This document shows, piece after piece, positions 1 to 9,531 of a DNA stretch of 64,000 nt; positions within the stretch are counted from its first letter, which is position 1, and each line of letters opens with the position of its first letter. The position numbers and the translations under genes are program-made. This DNA is from Gammaproteobacteria bacterium (GTDB lineage Bacteria > Pseudomonadota > Gammaproteobacteria > UBA6429 > Thiohalophilaceae), in the NCBI GenBank assembly GCA_016194635.1, contig JACQBC010000027.1, positions 47,017-111,016 on the forward strand, read 5' to 3'. The notes below the pieces were generated by a model. It was not told the origin of the DNA and ran no database searches. It saw nothing but the letters and a program-made list of their open reading frames with translations.

Positions 1-1
1 G

Positions 2-1330
2 TTGTCGTTGTTTTTCAGCTTGATTTGGGTGGGCTTCACCGCCCTGAGTTATTGGACCGCACAGCGCGAGGTCGCGGATTTGTTTGACGCGCAACTGGGT
101 CAAGCCGCGGCGGTATTATCACAAATCCAGAATTTGAACTCCTACCGTCCACCCTCCGATGAACAAATCCTGAAAAGCAAAATCTTTGGCCGACAATACG
201 AGAAGAAGATCGCCTTTCAGATTTGGGATGGCAACAAATTAATACTCCGTTCCTTTACCGCGCCGATCGAACGCATGTCTTCCCTACCGGGGTACAGTGA
301 TCAGAATTTTTCGGGTTACCATTGGCGGGTGTTTTCCTTAACCGATGAAAGCACCGGCCGTCTAATCTATACCGCCGAGCGTTATGACGTACGCAATGAA
401 CTGATCGAAGACGCGATCTTCGATTCAGTAACTCCGTTGAGTTTTGCCCTGCCCGTTACCTTATTGATGATTTGGCTCACGATCGGCCGTGGTCTGGCAC
501 GGGTGAATCGAATCGCCCGCGAGGTCGCCACCCTCTCGCCGCAAAACCTCGATCCCGTGATCACCACCCACACCGTCCCGCGGGAAATTAACCCGCTAAT
601 AACCGCATTGAACAGCCTGTTCGCCAAACTCAAAACCGCGTTTGATCGTGAACGCCGTTTCACCTCCGACGCGGCCCACGAACTGCAAACTCCGCTGGCC
701 AGTATCAAAACCCAGGCCCAGGTCGCGCTACGCACCGAGGATCCGCAGGTGCGCACGCACGCGCTACTTAAGATCGAAGAGGGTGTTAACCGTACCTCGC
801 ACTTGGTACAGCAGTTGCTAACATTGGCGCGTTACGACCCTGGCATCTTGGCGCGCGACCATCAACTGCTATCGCTTGAAAAAATCAGTGCCGAGGTCAT
901 CGCCGATTTGTTCCCCAGCGCGCATTTAAAGCAGATTAATATCAGCCTCATCAGCCAGGGAGAACACTTGATCCGCGGTCACAACGCCGGCTTGTCTATT
1001 TTAATACGCAACCTGGTGGACAATGCCATCCGCTATACGCCGCTGCACGGAAATATCACGGTGACCATCCAAGTTGAACAAGCCAATGTGGTGCTACATG
1101 TTTGTGACAACGGACCGGGGATTGCACCCGAGGAGCGCGAACAAGTATTCGAGCGGTTTTATCGCGGTGACAATACCCAACACATCACCGGCTCCGGATT
1201 GGGCCTGTCAATCGCCCAACGCATCGCGCTGATCCATCAAGCACGGATCTATTTTCACGACAACCCCGACAGCGGTGAATTTTGTGTGTCCGTGGATTTT
1301 CCGGTGAATGAAAATTCCCGGCAGGACTGA
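2..1330 (+). CDS. Sensor histidine kinase, QseC/TctE-like (5' end outside window)
   Basis: Inner-membrane two-component sensor kinase; its N-terminus is probably cut by the window edge, because the reading frame is open to base 2 and starts there with TTG. A transmembrane stretch opens the visible protein, a periplasmic sensor region follows to about residue 140, and a second transmembrane helix spans about 144-162. A HAMP-like linker leads to the HisKA box with phospho-accepting His226 in DAAHELQTPL. The HATPase domain shows an N box (NLVDNAIRYTP), a G1 box (DNGPGIAPEE) and a G2 box (GSGLGLSIA). The periplasmic start (REVADLFDAQL) resembles the QseC/TctE family. The partner response regulator is presumably upstream, outside the window. 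The signal sensed cannot be read from the sequence. The gene ends convergently with the DamX-like gene, 129 bp away. Confidence 0.9.
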   Translation: MSLFFSLIWVGFTALSYWTAQREVADLFDAQLGQAAAVLSQIQNLNSYRPPSDEQILKSKIFGRQYEKKIAFQIWDGNKLILRSFTAPIERMSSLPGYSDQNFSGYHWRVFSLTDESTGRLIYTAERYDVRNELIEDAIFDSVTPLSFALPVTLLMIWLTIGRGLARVNRIAREVATLSPQNLDPVITTHTVPREINPLITALNSLFAKLKTAFDRERRFTSDAAHELQTPLASIKTQAQVALRTEDPQVRTHALLKIEEGVNRTSHLVQQLLTLARYDPGILARDHQLLSLEKISAEVIADLFPSAHLKQINISLISQGEHLIRGHNAGLSILIRNLVDNAIRYTPLHGNITVTIQVEQANVVLHVCDNGPGIAPEEREQVFERFYRGDNTQHITGSGLGLSIAQRIALIHQARIYFHDNPDSGEFCVSVDFPVNENSRQD

Positions 1331-1459
1331 AGCTGACTCTTGAACACTATCGACTTATCCGCCATTTTCCGATTTTAAAGTCCGTCCCATGCCATTCGCC
1401 CGTTTAGTGAAGGACCAGTAGCCATCTGCACGTGGCTCGGAATTGTCATATCATTTGCA

Positions 1460-3703
1460 TTAATGAGAAAGTGTGTCATCTTGCATTTCCGCATGCACAC
1501 TTGCCATGGTTCGCACCTCGGGCCGTAGGACGCGTAGCTCGGTGGGCAATTGTGCAATCGCCGCCTGCGCTTGATCATGGGTGGTGTAATCGCCGAATAC
1601 CACGGTAAATGTGTCCTGATTACTGTGGCGGCTGCGAAAATATACCGCTTTCGTACTCAGCACAGGGTGGCTGGTAATCAACTTTTGCGCATGTTCGACT
1701 TGTTGCGTCACAAACAATTGCAAGGTGAAATGGCGGGGATCTTGGCTCCATAAATACGCCTCGTTTTGGGTTAGGGCCGTGGAGTTATTTCTGGCGACAC
1801 TCGTTGGTGTAGGGCCTAGAGGTTTGCGCACGGGTGTTGTCGTAGCCATACTGGGTTGTGTCGGTGCAGCGGCTAAGCTGGCTTGCACACTATCAAACCG
1901 CCGGATCCACGGTTTAGCTTGTTGCAAGGCGACGGGTAATCTCGTACTGGCCTGGTGGGCGGCGGCTTCGCTGGGATAGGCGCCGCTGATCACGCTATAC
2001 CACGGTTTACCTTTGTTACGGGTTTTAAATATAGCGACCTCCTTGGTGAGGTGATGGTGCTTGATAAACTGCGCGGCGTTATCGCGTGTCGAGGTACCAA
2101 ATAATTGCAACGTAAAATGTTGCGGCGACTGCGCGCGGATCCAGGATTCATCCTGGATCCCCGTGACGGATTTAGCTGTCGGGTACGACACCACCGGGAG
2201 CGGTGGTGTGGTTCGATTATTTAAACGTGCCGCGGGTTTTCCCACCGCGAACGATTTACGCGCGGTTTTTCCCCGCAGCGGATCTAGCACCTGCACCGAC
2301 CAGGCATCGGCCTTCATTCCCGTGGTGATGGTGATTTGCAATTCATTGCTATTTATGAATTTAACCTGGTTCTTGCCCAGGGTCTTTTCGTGCCCGCCCC
2401 AGCCCACTACGACTTGGCTGTCTTGGGTAAAATCCTGACCGTTAATGGTTAAGGTCTGTGGTTTGCTGCTCGGTGACAGGTTGGCGGGTTCTAGCGAGCG
2501 GATGTCAATCAAACCCGTCACCGCGGTGGGGGTTGGGTTCTCTACGGTAATACTCGCCGCTGGCGGGGTTATGGCCACCGCAGGTGTGGTATTGGTCTGT
2601 AACGTTGTCGTACCCGTGGCGGGTGTGGTAGCCGCGGGCGTCACCGATACCACGGGTATGCTGAGTGTTAACGCTCCCTCGGTAGAATTCAGCGTAATGG
2701 TTTTTTCTTTGATAATAGGTACGGGGGCGGGGGTTGCGGTCGTGACCGTAGGAGCGGGAATCTTCGCGCCAGGTTCGTTAAACAAGGAATTAATCTGCTT
2801 CTGAAACATAAATCCCACCACCGCCAGCCCTGCGGCCAGGGTGATCAACAGCATGGATTTATAATTGCGTTTTGTGGTGGATAGGATGATCTCGGGTTCG
2901 GTTTGTTCAAGTGGCGTGACCTCCCCCTGGGTTAATAATTGGTGTGCCTGGGTGTTGATGCGCGCGGGATTGCCCTCCGAGGCTTTATAGATTTTCTTGA
3001 CTAACTTGGGCGTGAACGGCGTAACACCGGTAAACCCAGCGACCGCCATACGGTGTTTAAGATATTCGGCGGTGGTGTTTTCATCAAAGGCTGTCAGCTC
3101 CATGGTATGGGTGACGCGCTCGCGCAGTACGCGTATTTCCTTGGATTGCAGAATTTTCTCGATCAACGGCTCACAGCCCAAGATGATGCGGATCAAGTTG
3201 CCTTGGTCGACCTGCGCATCCGCTAAGTGAAACACGGCCAATAAGGCGTCTTTTGGTAGGCTATGGGCCTCATCGATGATCAGGATCGGAATATGTTCTT
3301 GCCGGTGCAAAGTGGCCAGACGTGAATACAACATTTCTTGCAGCTGGGTAGCGTCATGCGGCAATTGTTGCAGGCCAAACCCCTGTGCCGCGGCAAATAA
3401 TAATTGCTCGGCGTCCATCATGGTATTGGCGGTGAATTGACAGATACGCCAGTCGGGTTGCGCGGTGTTGAGAAAACGTTGTAACAAACTGGTTTTTCCC
3501 ACCCCGGACTCCCCCATTAGGATCAGTAACAAGTTACTGAACTGTGTCATATGGGTTAGAAGGTTCAGTCGTTCAGCGCGGGCGTTATCAAGGTATAAGA
3601 AACGGTCTTCATGCACCGCCGAAAATGGCGCACTGTGCAATTGATATTTGGGAAGGTATAACGGTTCTAAGCGGTGCAGGGTCTCCGGGCTGTACTCGGT
3701 CAT
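1460..3703 (-). CDS. damX: DamX-like AAA ATPase with IPT/TIG-like and two SPOR domains
   Basis: A 747-residue protein combining an ExeA/GspA-type AAA domain with peptidoglycan-binding SPOR repeats, the larger form of DamX that follows aroB in many gammaproteobacteria. The AAA part (about residues 40-270) has Walker A GESGVGKTS and Walker B LIIDEAH. One transmembrane helix lies near residues 283-300. A Thr/Pro/Ala-rich periplasmic linker follows, then an IPT/TIG-like beta domain (about 400-490; IRSLEPANLSP to KSFAVG). Two SPOR-like units follow, each beginning with a QSPQHFTLQLFG or QDPRHFTLQLFV motif. The family acts at the septum by binding denuded glycan; use of the cytoplasmic ATPase in that role is inference. 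Its ATG overlaps the stop of the WGR gene by 4 bp (ATGA), so it is translationally coupled at the end of the pil-aro-dgt operon. Confidence 0.87.
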   Translation of the reverse strand: MTEYSPETLHRLEPLYLPKYQLHSAPFSAVHEDRFLYLDNARAERLNLLTHMTQFSNLLLILMGESGVGKTSLLQRFLNTAQPDWRICQFTANTMMDAEQLLFAAAQGFGLQQLPHDATQLQEMLYSRLATLHRQEHIPILIIDEAHSLPKDALLAVFHLADAQVDQGNLIRIILGCEPLIEKILQSKEIRVLRERVTHTMELTAFDENTTAEYLKHRMAVAGFTGVTPFTPKLVKKIYKASEGNPARINTQAHQLLTQGEVTPLEQTEPEIILSTTKRNYKSMLLITLAAGLAVVGFMFQKQINSLFNEPGAKIPAPTVTTATPAPVPIIKEKTITLNSTEGALTLSIPVVSVTPAATTPATGTTTLQTNTTPAVAITPPAASITVENPTPTAVTGLIDIRSLEPANLSPSSKPQTLTINGQDFTQDSQVVVGWGGHEKTLGKNQVKFINSNELQITITTGMKADAWSVQVLDPLRGKTARKSFAVGKPAARLNNRTTPPLPVVSYPTAKSVTGIQDESWIRAQSPQHFTLQLFGTSTRDNAAQFIKHHHLTKEVAIFKTRNKGKPWYSVISGAYPSEAAAHQASTRLPVALQQAKPWIRRFDSVQASLAAAPTQPSMATTTPVRKPLGPTPTSVARNNSTALTQNEAYLWSQDPRHFTLQLFVTQQVEHAQKLITSHPVLSTKAVYFRSRHSNQDTFTVVFGDYTTHDQAQAAIAQLPTELRVLRPEVRTMASVHAEMQDDTLSH

Positions 3704-3951
3704 ATCGATTCGATTCCTTGCATAAATACCACGCTAAAACCGCGTTTGAGTTGTGCATCGCGCACCAATAACATGGCCTGTTGCGCCTGTTCGCGGTTGG
3801 CGAAGTGATCGCGTTTTATCCTCCCCGGCGAACCCAGTATTCCCCATTCGCGTATCAACGTCCACCCTTCCAGTAAGTCTTCCTGCAACATCAACTGATA
3901 ATAGCGTGGTGGTTTATCAATATCAAAATTAGCCTGCAGATAGATACGCAT
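3700..3951 (-). CDS. Stand-alone WGR domain protein
   Basis: A small protein of 83 residues consisting almost only of a WGR domain. The signature is visible as REWGILGSPGR, after an N-terminal strand rich in Tyr/Gln and before a helix with conserved Ala and a C-terminal strand (GFSVVFM). WGR domains are known from PARPs and from bacterial MolR-like and Mre-type proteins, where they can bind nucleic acid ends; single-domain versions have no settled function. The gene starts 11 bp after dgt and its TGA overlaps the ATG of the damX-like gene, so it belongs to the same transcript. Nothing suggests truncation. DNA or RNA binding is inferred only from the fold. Confidence 0.85.
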   Translation of the reverse strand: MRIYLQANFDIDKPPRYYQLMLQEDLLEGWTLIREWGILGSPGRIKRDHFANREQAQQAMLLVRDAQLKRGFSVVFMQGIESI

Positions 3952-3962
3952 GGCGTGGAACG

Positions 3963-5123
3963 CTAGGTCAGCTCACGTGGATCAAAAATGCGCTTGTGCT
4001 CGGCGATGGCATAACGATCGGTCATGCCCGCGATATAATCCGCCACCACCCTGGCTCGGCCGCTGTTGCCGTGGGTAGCCTCTTGGCGTTGCGCATGGGC
4101 TTGGTGTTCGGGCGGCAATAAGCGTATATCCTGCATAAAGGCACTGAATAAATCCTTAAGGACCCGGTCGGCCTTGGCTGTCATGCGGTGTACACGATAG
4201 TGCTTGTATAAATGGGTGCGCAAGAAACGTTTTAATTCCAGGTTATGGTCCTGCAGCACCGCGCTAAACGCTATCAAGGGTTCGTTGTGCGCGCGAATGA
4301 CCTCCAATGATCCGGGGGCCAGCGCCTGGATACGCGCCACGCTGGTATCCACTAGGTCGACGATCAGGGTATTGATCATACGCCGAATGGTTTCGTAAAT
4401 TAATTTGCGCCCCGCCAGGCCAGGGTATTTAACTTTCACTTCGCGTAAATGGCTGTGGATTAACTCCACGGCCTCAAGCTGTTCCAGGCTGAGCAATCCG
4501 GCGCGCAACCCGTCATCGACGTCGTGATTGTTATAGGCAATCTCATCGGCAAGATTAACCAACTGGGCTTCCAAGCTCGGCTGACGCTGGTTCAGGAACC
4601 GCTCGGCAACCTCGCCAAGTTCGCGCGCCTTGAGCGGCGAGCAATGTTTCAAAATTCCTTCGCGCGCCTCATAGGTGAGATTCAGACCGGGAAATTCCGC
4701 GTAACGTTCTTCCAGTTCATCCACCACCCGCAGAGACTGCAGATTGTGCTCAAACCCGCCGTGTTCGCGCATACATTCATTGAGGGCGTCTTGGCCGGCA
4801 TGGCCGAAGGGCGTATGACCCAGATCGTGCGCCAGGGCGATCGTCTCCGCCAGATCTTCATTAACGTGCAGCACCCGTGCGATCGAACGGGCAATTTGCG
4901 CCACCTCTAAAGAATGGGTGAGGCGGGTGCGAAACATATCACCTTCGTGGTTTACGAAGACCTGGGTTTTATATTCCAAACGCCGGAACGCCGCCGAGTG
5001 TACAATCCGATCGCGATCGCGCTGGTATTCCCCGCGGTAGTGCGGGGAGGGTTCGGGATAACGCCGGCCGCGTGAATTGGCTTCACGCGCGGCGTAGGGG
5101 GCAAGTTGAATCGGCGTTATCAC
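3963..5123 (-). CDS. dgt: dGTPase-like HD-domain triphosphohydrolase
   Basis: Deoxyguanosinetriphosphate triphosphohydrolase-like protein, 386 residues, which would cleave dNTPs to nucleoside plus triphosphate. The metal-binding HD signature is complete: His70 in RLTHSLEVA and His99-Asp100 in [11 protein letters not shown], with a further Asp in [17 protein letters not shown]. The length and the N-terminal motif [20 protein letters not shown] place it in the shorter type-2 group rather than the longer E. coli Dgt type. It starts with GTG, and that codon overlaps the aroB stop (GTGA, 4 bp), so it is translationally coupled to aroB. The aroK-aroB-dgt-like order is common in gammaproteobacteria. 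Substrate preference cannot be deduced. Confidence 0.93.
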   Translation of the reverse strand: MITPIQLAPYAAREANSRGRRYPEPSPHYRGEYQRDRDRIVHSAAFRRLEYKTQVFVNHEGDMFRTRLTHSLEVAQIARSIARVLHVNEDLAETIALAHDLGHTPFGHAGQDALNECMREHGGFEHNLQSLRVVDELEERYAEFPGLNLTYEAREGILKHCSPLKARELGEVAERFLNQRQPSLEAQLVNLADEIAYNNHDVDDGLRAGLLSLEQLEAVELIHSHLREVKVKYPGLAGRKLIYETIRRMINTLIVDLVDTSVARIQALAPGSLEVIRAHNEPLIAFSAVLQDHNLELKRFLRTHLYKHYRVHRMTAKADRVLKDLFSAFMQDIRLLPPEHQAHAQRQEATHGNSGRARVVADYIAGMTDRYAIAEHKRIFDPRELT

Positions 5124-6211
5124 GCGTTACTGAGGGCGTGGTGTTCATCGATACAGGCTTTGAGCAGTGCGGCCTCGTAATCAGCGGTTACCACCGCCTC
5201 ACCCAGTTGTTTGAGTAACACCAGCCGCAACCTTCCGGCCTGAATTTTTTTATCCATACTCATGTATTTCATAAAGGTCGGGTAGTCCATCTGCGCCGGG
5301 GCACGGGTAGGCAGGCGCGCCAACACCAAGAGGGATTCGATCCGATGCACCTCCGCCGTGGATAACCAGCCTAAGCGGGCGGACAGATCCGCCGCCATCA
5401 ACATGCCGGTGGCAACCGCCTCACCGTGCAACCACGCGCCATAGCCACTGGCGGCCTCAATGGCATGACCGAAGGTATGACCCAAATTCAAGGTTGCCCG
5501 TAACCCGCTCTCGGTTTCATCCGCCGCAACCACCTGGGCTTTATTGTGGCATGACCGCTCAATCGCGAAGCTCAGCGCGCCGCTGTCACGGGCGAGCAAT
5601 TTTTCCATATTGGCTTCGAGCCAAATCAAAAATTCGGTGTCGCGGATCAGACCGTATTTGATGATCTCGGCAATCCCGGCGCTTAACTGCCGGTCATCCA
5701 AACTATCGAGTGTGTCGGTCGCGGCCAGCACACAACGCGGTTGATGAAACGCGCCGATCATATTTTTAGCGTGCGGATGGTTAACCCCGGTTTTGCCGCC
5801 GACCGAGGAATCCACCTGTGCCAGCAGGGTGGTGGGGATTTGTATAAACGGCACACCGCGTTGGTAACAGGCCGCAGCGAAGCCGGTGAGATCACCGATA
5901 ACCCCTCCTCCCAAGGCCACCAGGGTACAGTCCCGTTCGTAACGTTTGTCCACCAGCTGGTCAAAAATCTGCTGCAGGGTACCGAGGGTTTTATATTGTT
6001 CGCCGTCGGGGAGTATGACGACGTGGGTATCGTAAGCAGCGAAAGCTGCCTTCGTCTGGGTTAGATACAAGGGAGCAACCGTGGTGTTGGTCACGATCAT
6101 TACCTGCCGTCCCCCCACATGGGGGGCAACCACATCCGGCTGCCCCAAGAGTCCGGGACCTATATAAATAGGGTAACTGCGCGCGCCTAATTCAACACGA
6201 AATGTGTGCAT
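5120..6211 (-). CDS. aroB: 3-dehydroquinate synthase
   Basis: Cytoplasmic enzyme of the shikimate pathway that turns DAHP into 3-dehydroquinate using NAD and a metal ion; 363 residues, the normal length. Visible motifs are the nucleotide-binding [10 protein letters not shown], the glycine-rich [42 protein letters not shown], and the metal ligands in [14 protein letters not shown] and [11 protein letters not shown]. It lies 62 bp downstream of aroK in the same orientation and overlaps dgt by 4 bp, matching the conserved aroKB unit next to the pilMNOPQ genes. Confidence 0.97.
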   Translation of the reverse strand: MHTFRVELGARSYPIYIGPGLLGQPDVVAPHVGGRQVMIVTNTTVAPLYLTQTKAAFAAYDTHVVILPDGEQYKTLGTLQQIFDQLVDKRYERDCTLVALGGGVIGDLTGFAAACYQRGVPFIQIPTTLLAQVDSSVGGKTGVNHPHAKNMIGAFHQPRCVLAATDTLDSLDDRQLSAGIAEIIKYGLIRDTEFLIWLEANMEKLLARDSGALSFAIERSCHNKAQVVAADETESGLRATLNLGHTFGHAIEAASGYGAWLHGEAVATGMLMAADLSARLGWLSTAEVHRIESLLVLARLPTRAPAQMDYPTFMKYMSMDKKIQAGRLRLVLLKQLGEAVVTADYEAALLKACIDEHHALSNA

Positions 6212-6273
6212 GGACTGGGGTACAGGTGATCAAGCCTACGGTGGATTATAAAGGATGGAGGGCGCGCGCGTCC

Positions 6274-6798
6274 CTATTTACCCAGGGTTTGGAGTTGCGT
6301 GAACAGCTCGCGCGCCGCCGTTTTGACATCCTGTTCATTGGTATTAAACACACCATCGGCAATCTCCTGGTACCAGGGTTCGCGTTGCTGGATTAATTCC
6401 TCAAGCCGCTGGCGGGGATCAGCTATTTGCAGCAATGGTCGGTTCTTATCATGGCGAATACGCGCCACTAAACTATCAACATCGGCCTTAAGATAAATCA
6501 CCAGCCCCCGCGCCCGCAACGCCTGTCGATTGTCGGCACGGATCACCGCCCCGCCACCGGTGGCAAGGACGATACCGGTTAATTGGGTCAATTCATCGAT
6601 CACCGCCTGCTCGCGTTTACGAAACCCGGTCTCGCCCTCGACATCGAAGATCCACGGAATCGTTACCCCCGAACGCAGCTCGATCTCGTGGTCTGAGTCG
6701 AGGAACTGGTAGTCTAATAACTCGGCCAGGTGGCGGCCGATGGAGGTTTTACCCACCCCCATCGGCCCCACCAGAAATACACTTTGTCCGGGCTGCAT
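6274..6798 (-). CDS. aroK: Shikimate kinase
   Basis: Phosphorylates shikimate with ATP. The frame is open further upstream (to 6858), but that would overlap pilQ. The ATG at 6798 gives MQPGQSVFLVGPMGVGKTS and a protein of 174 residues, the usual AroK length, 19 bp after the pilQ stop, so I chose it. Seen: Walker A GPMGVGKTS at residues 11-19, the shikimate-binding region DSDHEIE and the ETGFRKRE stretch, the GGGAV motif, and the lid Arg in RHDKNRPLL. It lies between pilQ and aroB, the classical arrangement. No strong Shine-Dalgarno is seen before either start, so translation may depend on pilQ termination. Confidence 0.94.
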   Translation of the reverse strand: MQPGQSVFLVGPMGVGKTSIGRHLAELLDYQFLDSDHEIELRSGVTIPWIFDVEGETGFRKREQAVIDELTQLTGIVLATGGGAVIRADNRQALRARGLVIYLKADVDSLVARIRHDKNRPLLQIADPRQRLEELIQQREPWYQEIADGVFNTNEQDVKTAARELFTQLQTLGK

Positions 6799-6817
6799 GC
6801 CTGGCCCGAAGCAAGGA

Positions 6818-8944
6818 TTAGAGTTGAATATTCTCTTTGAGGATCTTCGGGGTGACAAAGATCAACAGCTCGGTCTTGTCATCCTGTTCGTGGGTATTGC
6901 GGAAAAAGGCCCCTAACAGGGGAATGTCCGCGAAAAACGGTACGCGATTCACCGCGTTGCTCTTGGTCTGTTCAAACACGCCGCCCAACACAATGGTTTC
7001 GCCGTTATCCACCAACACTTGGGTGGTCACCTGCTGTTTATTGATCGGCGGCGCGCCTAGACCCGAACCGGTGAAGATCAAACGACTGAAGTCCGGGGCG
7101 TCCTTGGTTACCAATAAATCCATATTGATACGGCTATCCGGGGTGATTTGCGGGGTCACCTCCAGACTCAACACCGCTTCTTTAAAGGAGATGGTCGCCG
7201 CCCCACTGGAGGCCGAGGACAGATAAGGAATTTCCTGGCCCTGCAGGATACGCGCCTTGTGTTGATCCGAGGTGATCACCTTGGGGCTGGAGATCAATTC
7301 CGATTTGCCCTCTGCTTCCGAGGCGGACAATTCCAAATCCAATAAGGTATTCGATGCCAAACGTGCAATGGCCAAGCCGATACGACCGTTGGGGCTGGAG
7401 ACACCGAGATTGACGTTGTAAGTATCCGGCCAGGTGATCGGATTACAGACCGCATCGGCGCAATCGTGAGCGACACTTATACTGCCCAAGGTCGACAGCG
7501 TAGTGCCATTGGTCCCGGTGGGGGTCTTGGCGAAACCCCAAGCCACGCCCAAATCTTGGCTGAAGTTGGTGCGTACCGTCACGATCCGTGATTCGATCAA
7601 TACTTGGCGTACCGGGACGTCCAATTCTTCCACCAAGGCGGCGATCTGAGCGATGTTTTGCGCTGTGTCCTGCACCAGCAGTTTATTGGTACGTTGGTCC
7701 ACCGTGATATTGCCGCGATCGGATATCAACGAATTGCCCTTGCTTTTTAATAAGGTCGCCATGTCCGTGGCCTTGGCATAATTCACTTGAATACTTTCGC
7801 TGATGATGGGCGCCAGCTCCTTCACTTGTTTCTGGGCTTCCAGTTCCAGTTTTTCTTGCGCGGCGATCTCCGCCGCCGGACCGACCAAGATCACATTGCC
7901 TTTCTGACGTTTATCCAGCCCCTTGCTCTTGAGAATAATATCCAGGGCCTGATCCCACGGGACGTTTTTCAGGCGTAAGGTGACGTTACCCTTGACGGCA
8001 TCCGAGGTCACCATGTTGACGCCGGTGAAATCCGCGATCAATTGCAACACCGCCCGCACTTCGATATTTTGGAAATTCAACGACAAACGTTCACCGGTGT
8101 AATCCGGACGTTTCTTCTTTTTCTTTTCCTCTTCCTCTTTGACCTTTTCTAAACGTTTCACATCGATGGTGATATGATTATCGGCTTGATAGGCCAGGTG
8201 ATCAAACTGGCCGGTACCGGTCAACACCAGCCTTACATCTCCGCCACTGGTCATGGTATCGACGGTGCGCACCGGGGTGGCAAAATCGCTTACGTCCAAA
8301 CGGCGCTCGAGTTCATCGGGTAACGAAATATTTTTCAGGGTAACAATCACTTGATCACCACGCCGGGTTAAATCCAACGCGGTATTGGGATCAGACACGG
8401 TAACGATCACCCGGCCCTCGCCTTTTTCGCCACGGCGAAAGTCCACCGCTTCGACCTTGTTAGCCGGGCCACCCAGGGCCGGGGCTGTGTTTGACGACTT
8501 GGTGGATTTGGCGGCACCGGCAGCAGCATTGGTGCTTGCGGTGCTGCCTAAAACCACAACAATAGCGTTGTCCTTGCGTTGCGTCTCGTAAGGCTGCAAC
8601 TTGGTTAAATTAATCACCACGCGCGCGCGGCCACCAGCATCCACCGCATTAATGTTACGCGCCGCGCCAATCCCCACGTTGATCAATTTTTCCTTGAGGT
8701 TGAGTGTGGTGTCGGGCAGGTCCAAGGCAATCCGCGCGGGATCGTCGATGGTAAAGCTGCCGGGTTCGGGCACCGCGCCGCTAAAGTGCAAGGTGATTTC
8801 CACTTTATCGCCGGGCAGGGCGCTGTAGGTGATATCTTCTAGGGTGCTGGCCGCCCTGGCGGTTGAAATCCCCAGGCACAAGGCGAGTGTTGTCGCGCTT
8901 AACCAAAGGATCCCCTTGGATATAGTTGCTGTTGTATTCTTCAT
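6818..8944 (-). CDS. pilQ: Type IV pilus secretin PilQ
   Basis: Outer-membrane secretin through which the type IV pilus leaves the cell; 708 residues from the ATG at 8944, preceded by GAGGAG at good spacing. An in-frame upstream extension to 9001 would run into pilP and is rejected. A signal peptide ends near ISTARA. Two AMIN domains follow (LEDITYSALPGDKVEITLHF and VEAVDFRRGEKGEG), which bind peptidoglycan in this family. A short acidic/basic linker (EEEEKKKKKRP) leads to the STN/secretin N0 domain (NIEVRAVLQLIADFTGVN), the N1 domain (QVNYAKATDMATLLKSKG), and the C-terminal secretin domain ending in VPFFADIPLLGAFFR and TELLIFVTPKIL. It is the last pilus gene before aroK in one transcript. 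Confidence 0.97.
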   Translation of the reverse strand: MKNTTATISKGILWLSATTLALCLGISTARAASTLEDITYSALPGDKVEITLHFSGAVPEPGSFTIDDPARIALDLPDTTLNLKEKLINVGIGAARNINAVDAGGRARVVINLTKLQPYETQRKDNAIVVVLGSTASTNAAAGAAKSTKSSNTAPALGGPANKVEAVDFRRGEKGEGRVIVTVSDPNTALDLTRRGDQVIVTLKNISLPDELERRLDVSDFATPVRTVDTMTSGGDVRLVLTGTGQFDHLAYQADNHITIDVKRLEKVKEEEEKKKKKRPDYTGERLSLNFQNIEVRAVLQLIADFTGVNMVTSDAVKGNVTLRLKNVPWDQALDIILKSKGLDKRQKGNVILVGPAAEIAAQEKLELEAQKQVKELAPIISESIQVNYAKATDMATLLKSKGNSLISDRGNITVDQRTNKLLVQDTAQNIAQIAALVEELDVPVRQVLIESRIVTVRTNFSQDLGVAWGFAKTPTGTNGTTLSTLGSISVAHDCADAVCNPITWPDTYNVNLGVSSPNGRIGLAIARLASNTLLDLELSASEAEGKSELISSPKVITSDQHKARILQGQEIPYLSSASSGAATISFKEAVLSLEVTPQITPDSRINMDLLVTKDAPDFSRLIFTGSGLGAPPINKQQVTTQVLVDNGETIVLGGVFEQTKSNAVNRVPFFADIPLLGAFFRNTHEQDDKTELLIFVTPKILKENIQL

Positions 8945-8961
8945 CTTTACGCTCCTCAATA

Positions 8962-9525
8962 CTACTCTGGTAAGGCCAACGAGGCCTCGCGTGCGACCCA
9001 ACCACCCGAACCATTGGGAATAAGTTCTTTCAATAGGACAGCACGTTCATTAATTGAAACGATTTCACCGAAATTTTTACCCAAGTGGTTGCCCACCTGA
9101 ACCCGGTAGATCGTTTGATCCGGACCCTGGATGAGCCCCCATTGCACACCGTTTTTCTCCAAGGTGCCAACGAACGACAGTGAATCCAACGGAAACTGTT
9201 CTAGCGCCTCGCGTACCCAGCCTGGGCGCGGGCCGCCTTCGGACTGCTTGGTTTCCACCGGTTCTTCTTGATAGGGAGTAAAGGGATCCCGCAGGTCCTT
9301 GGCCGCGTATGTGAAGGCATCATAGGTCTTCACCACCGGCAGTGCGCCGATCTGTCCCTTGGTACGTTCCTTGGTCTCTTTGATCCAATCGTCCAAATCC
9401 CCATAGCTGGAGGAACAGCCGTTCAGCACCGCCATGACACTCAGTACGAGGATGAGGCCCCGCCGTCGCGACCGGGATACACCAGATGGGAATAGGGTTG
9501 TCATGTTGTGTAGGTATCGGCTCAT
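8962..9525 (-). CDS. pilP: Type IV pilus lipoprotein PilP
   Basis: Inner-membrane lipoprotein that links the PilMNO platform to the PilQ secretin; 187 residues. A lipobox-type signal is visible (VLSVMAVLNGC, Cys at about residue 37), preceded by an Arg-rich segment SRSRRRG. The body has the PilP motifs DPFTPY, PLDSLSFVGTL, WGLIQGPDQTIYRVQVGNHLGKNFG. It starts 6 bp after pilO stops and ends 17 bp before pilQ. An internal Met at position 8 is an alternative start. Confidence 0.94.
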   Translation of the reverse strand: MSRYLHNMTTLFPSGVSRSRRRGLILVLSVMAVLNGCSSSYGDLDDWIKETKERTKGQIGALPVVKTYDAFTYAAKDLRDPFTPYQEEPVETKQSEGGPRPGWVREALEQFPLDSLSFVGTLEKNGVQWGLIQGPDQTIYRVQVGNHLGKNFGEIVSINERAVLLKELIPNGSGGWVAREASLALPE

Positions 9526-9531
9526 TGCGGC

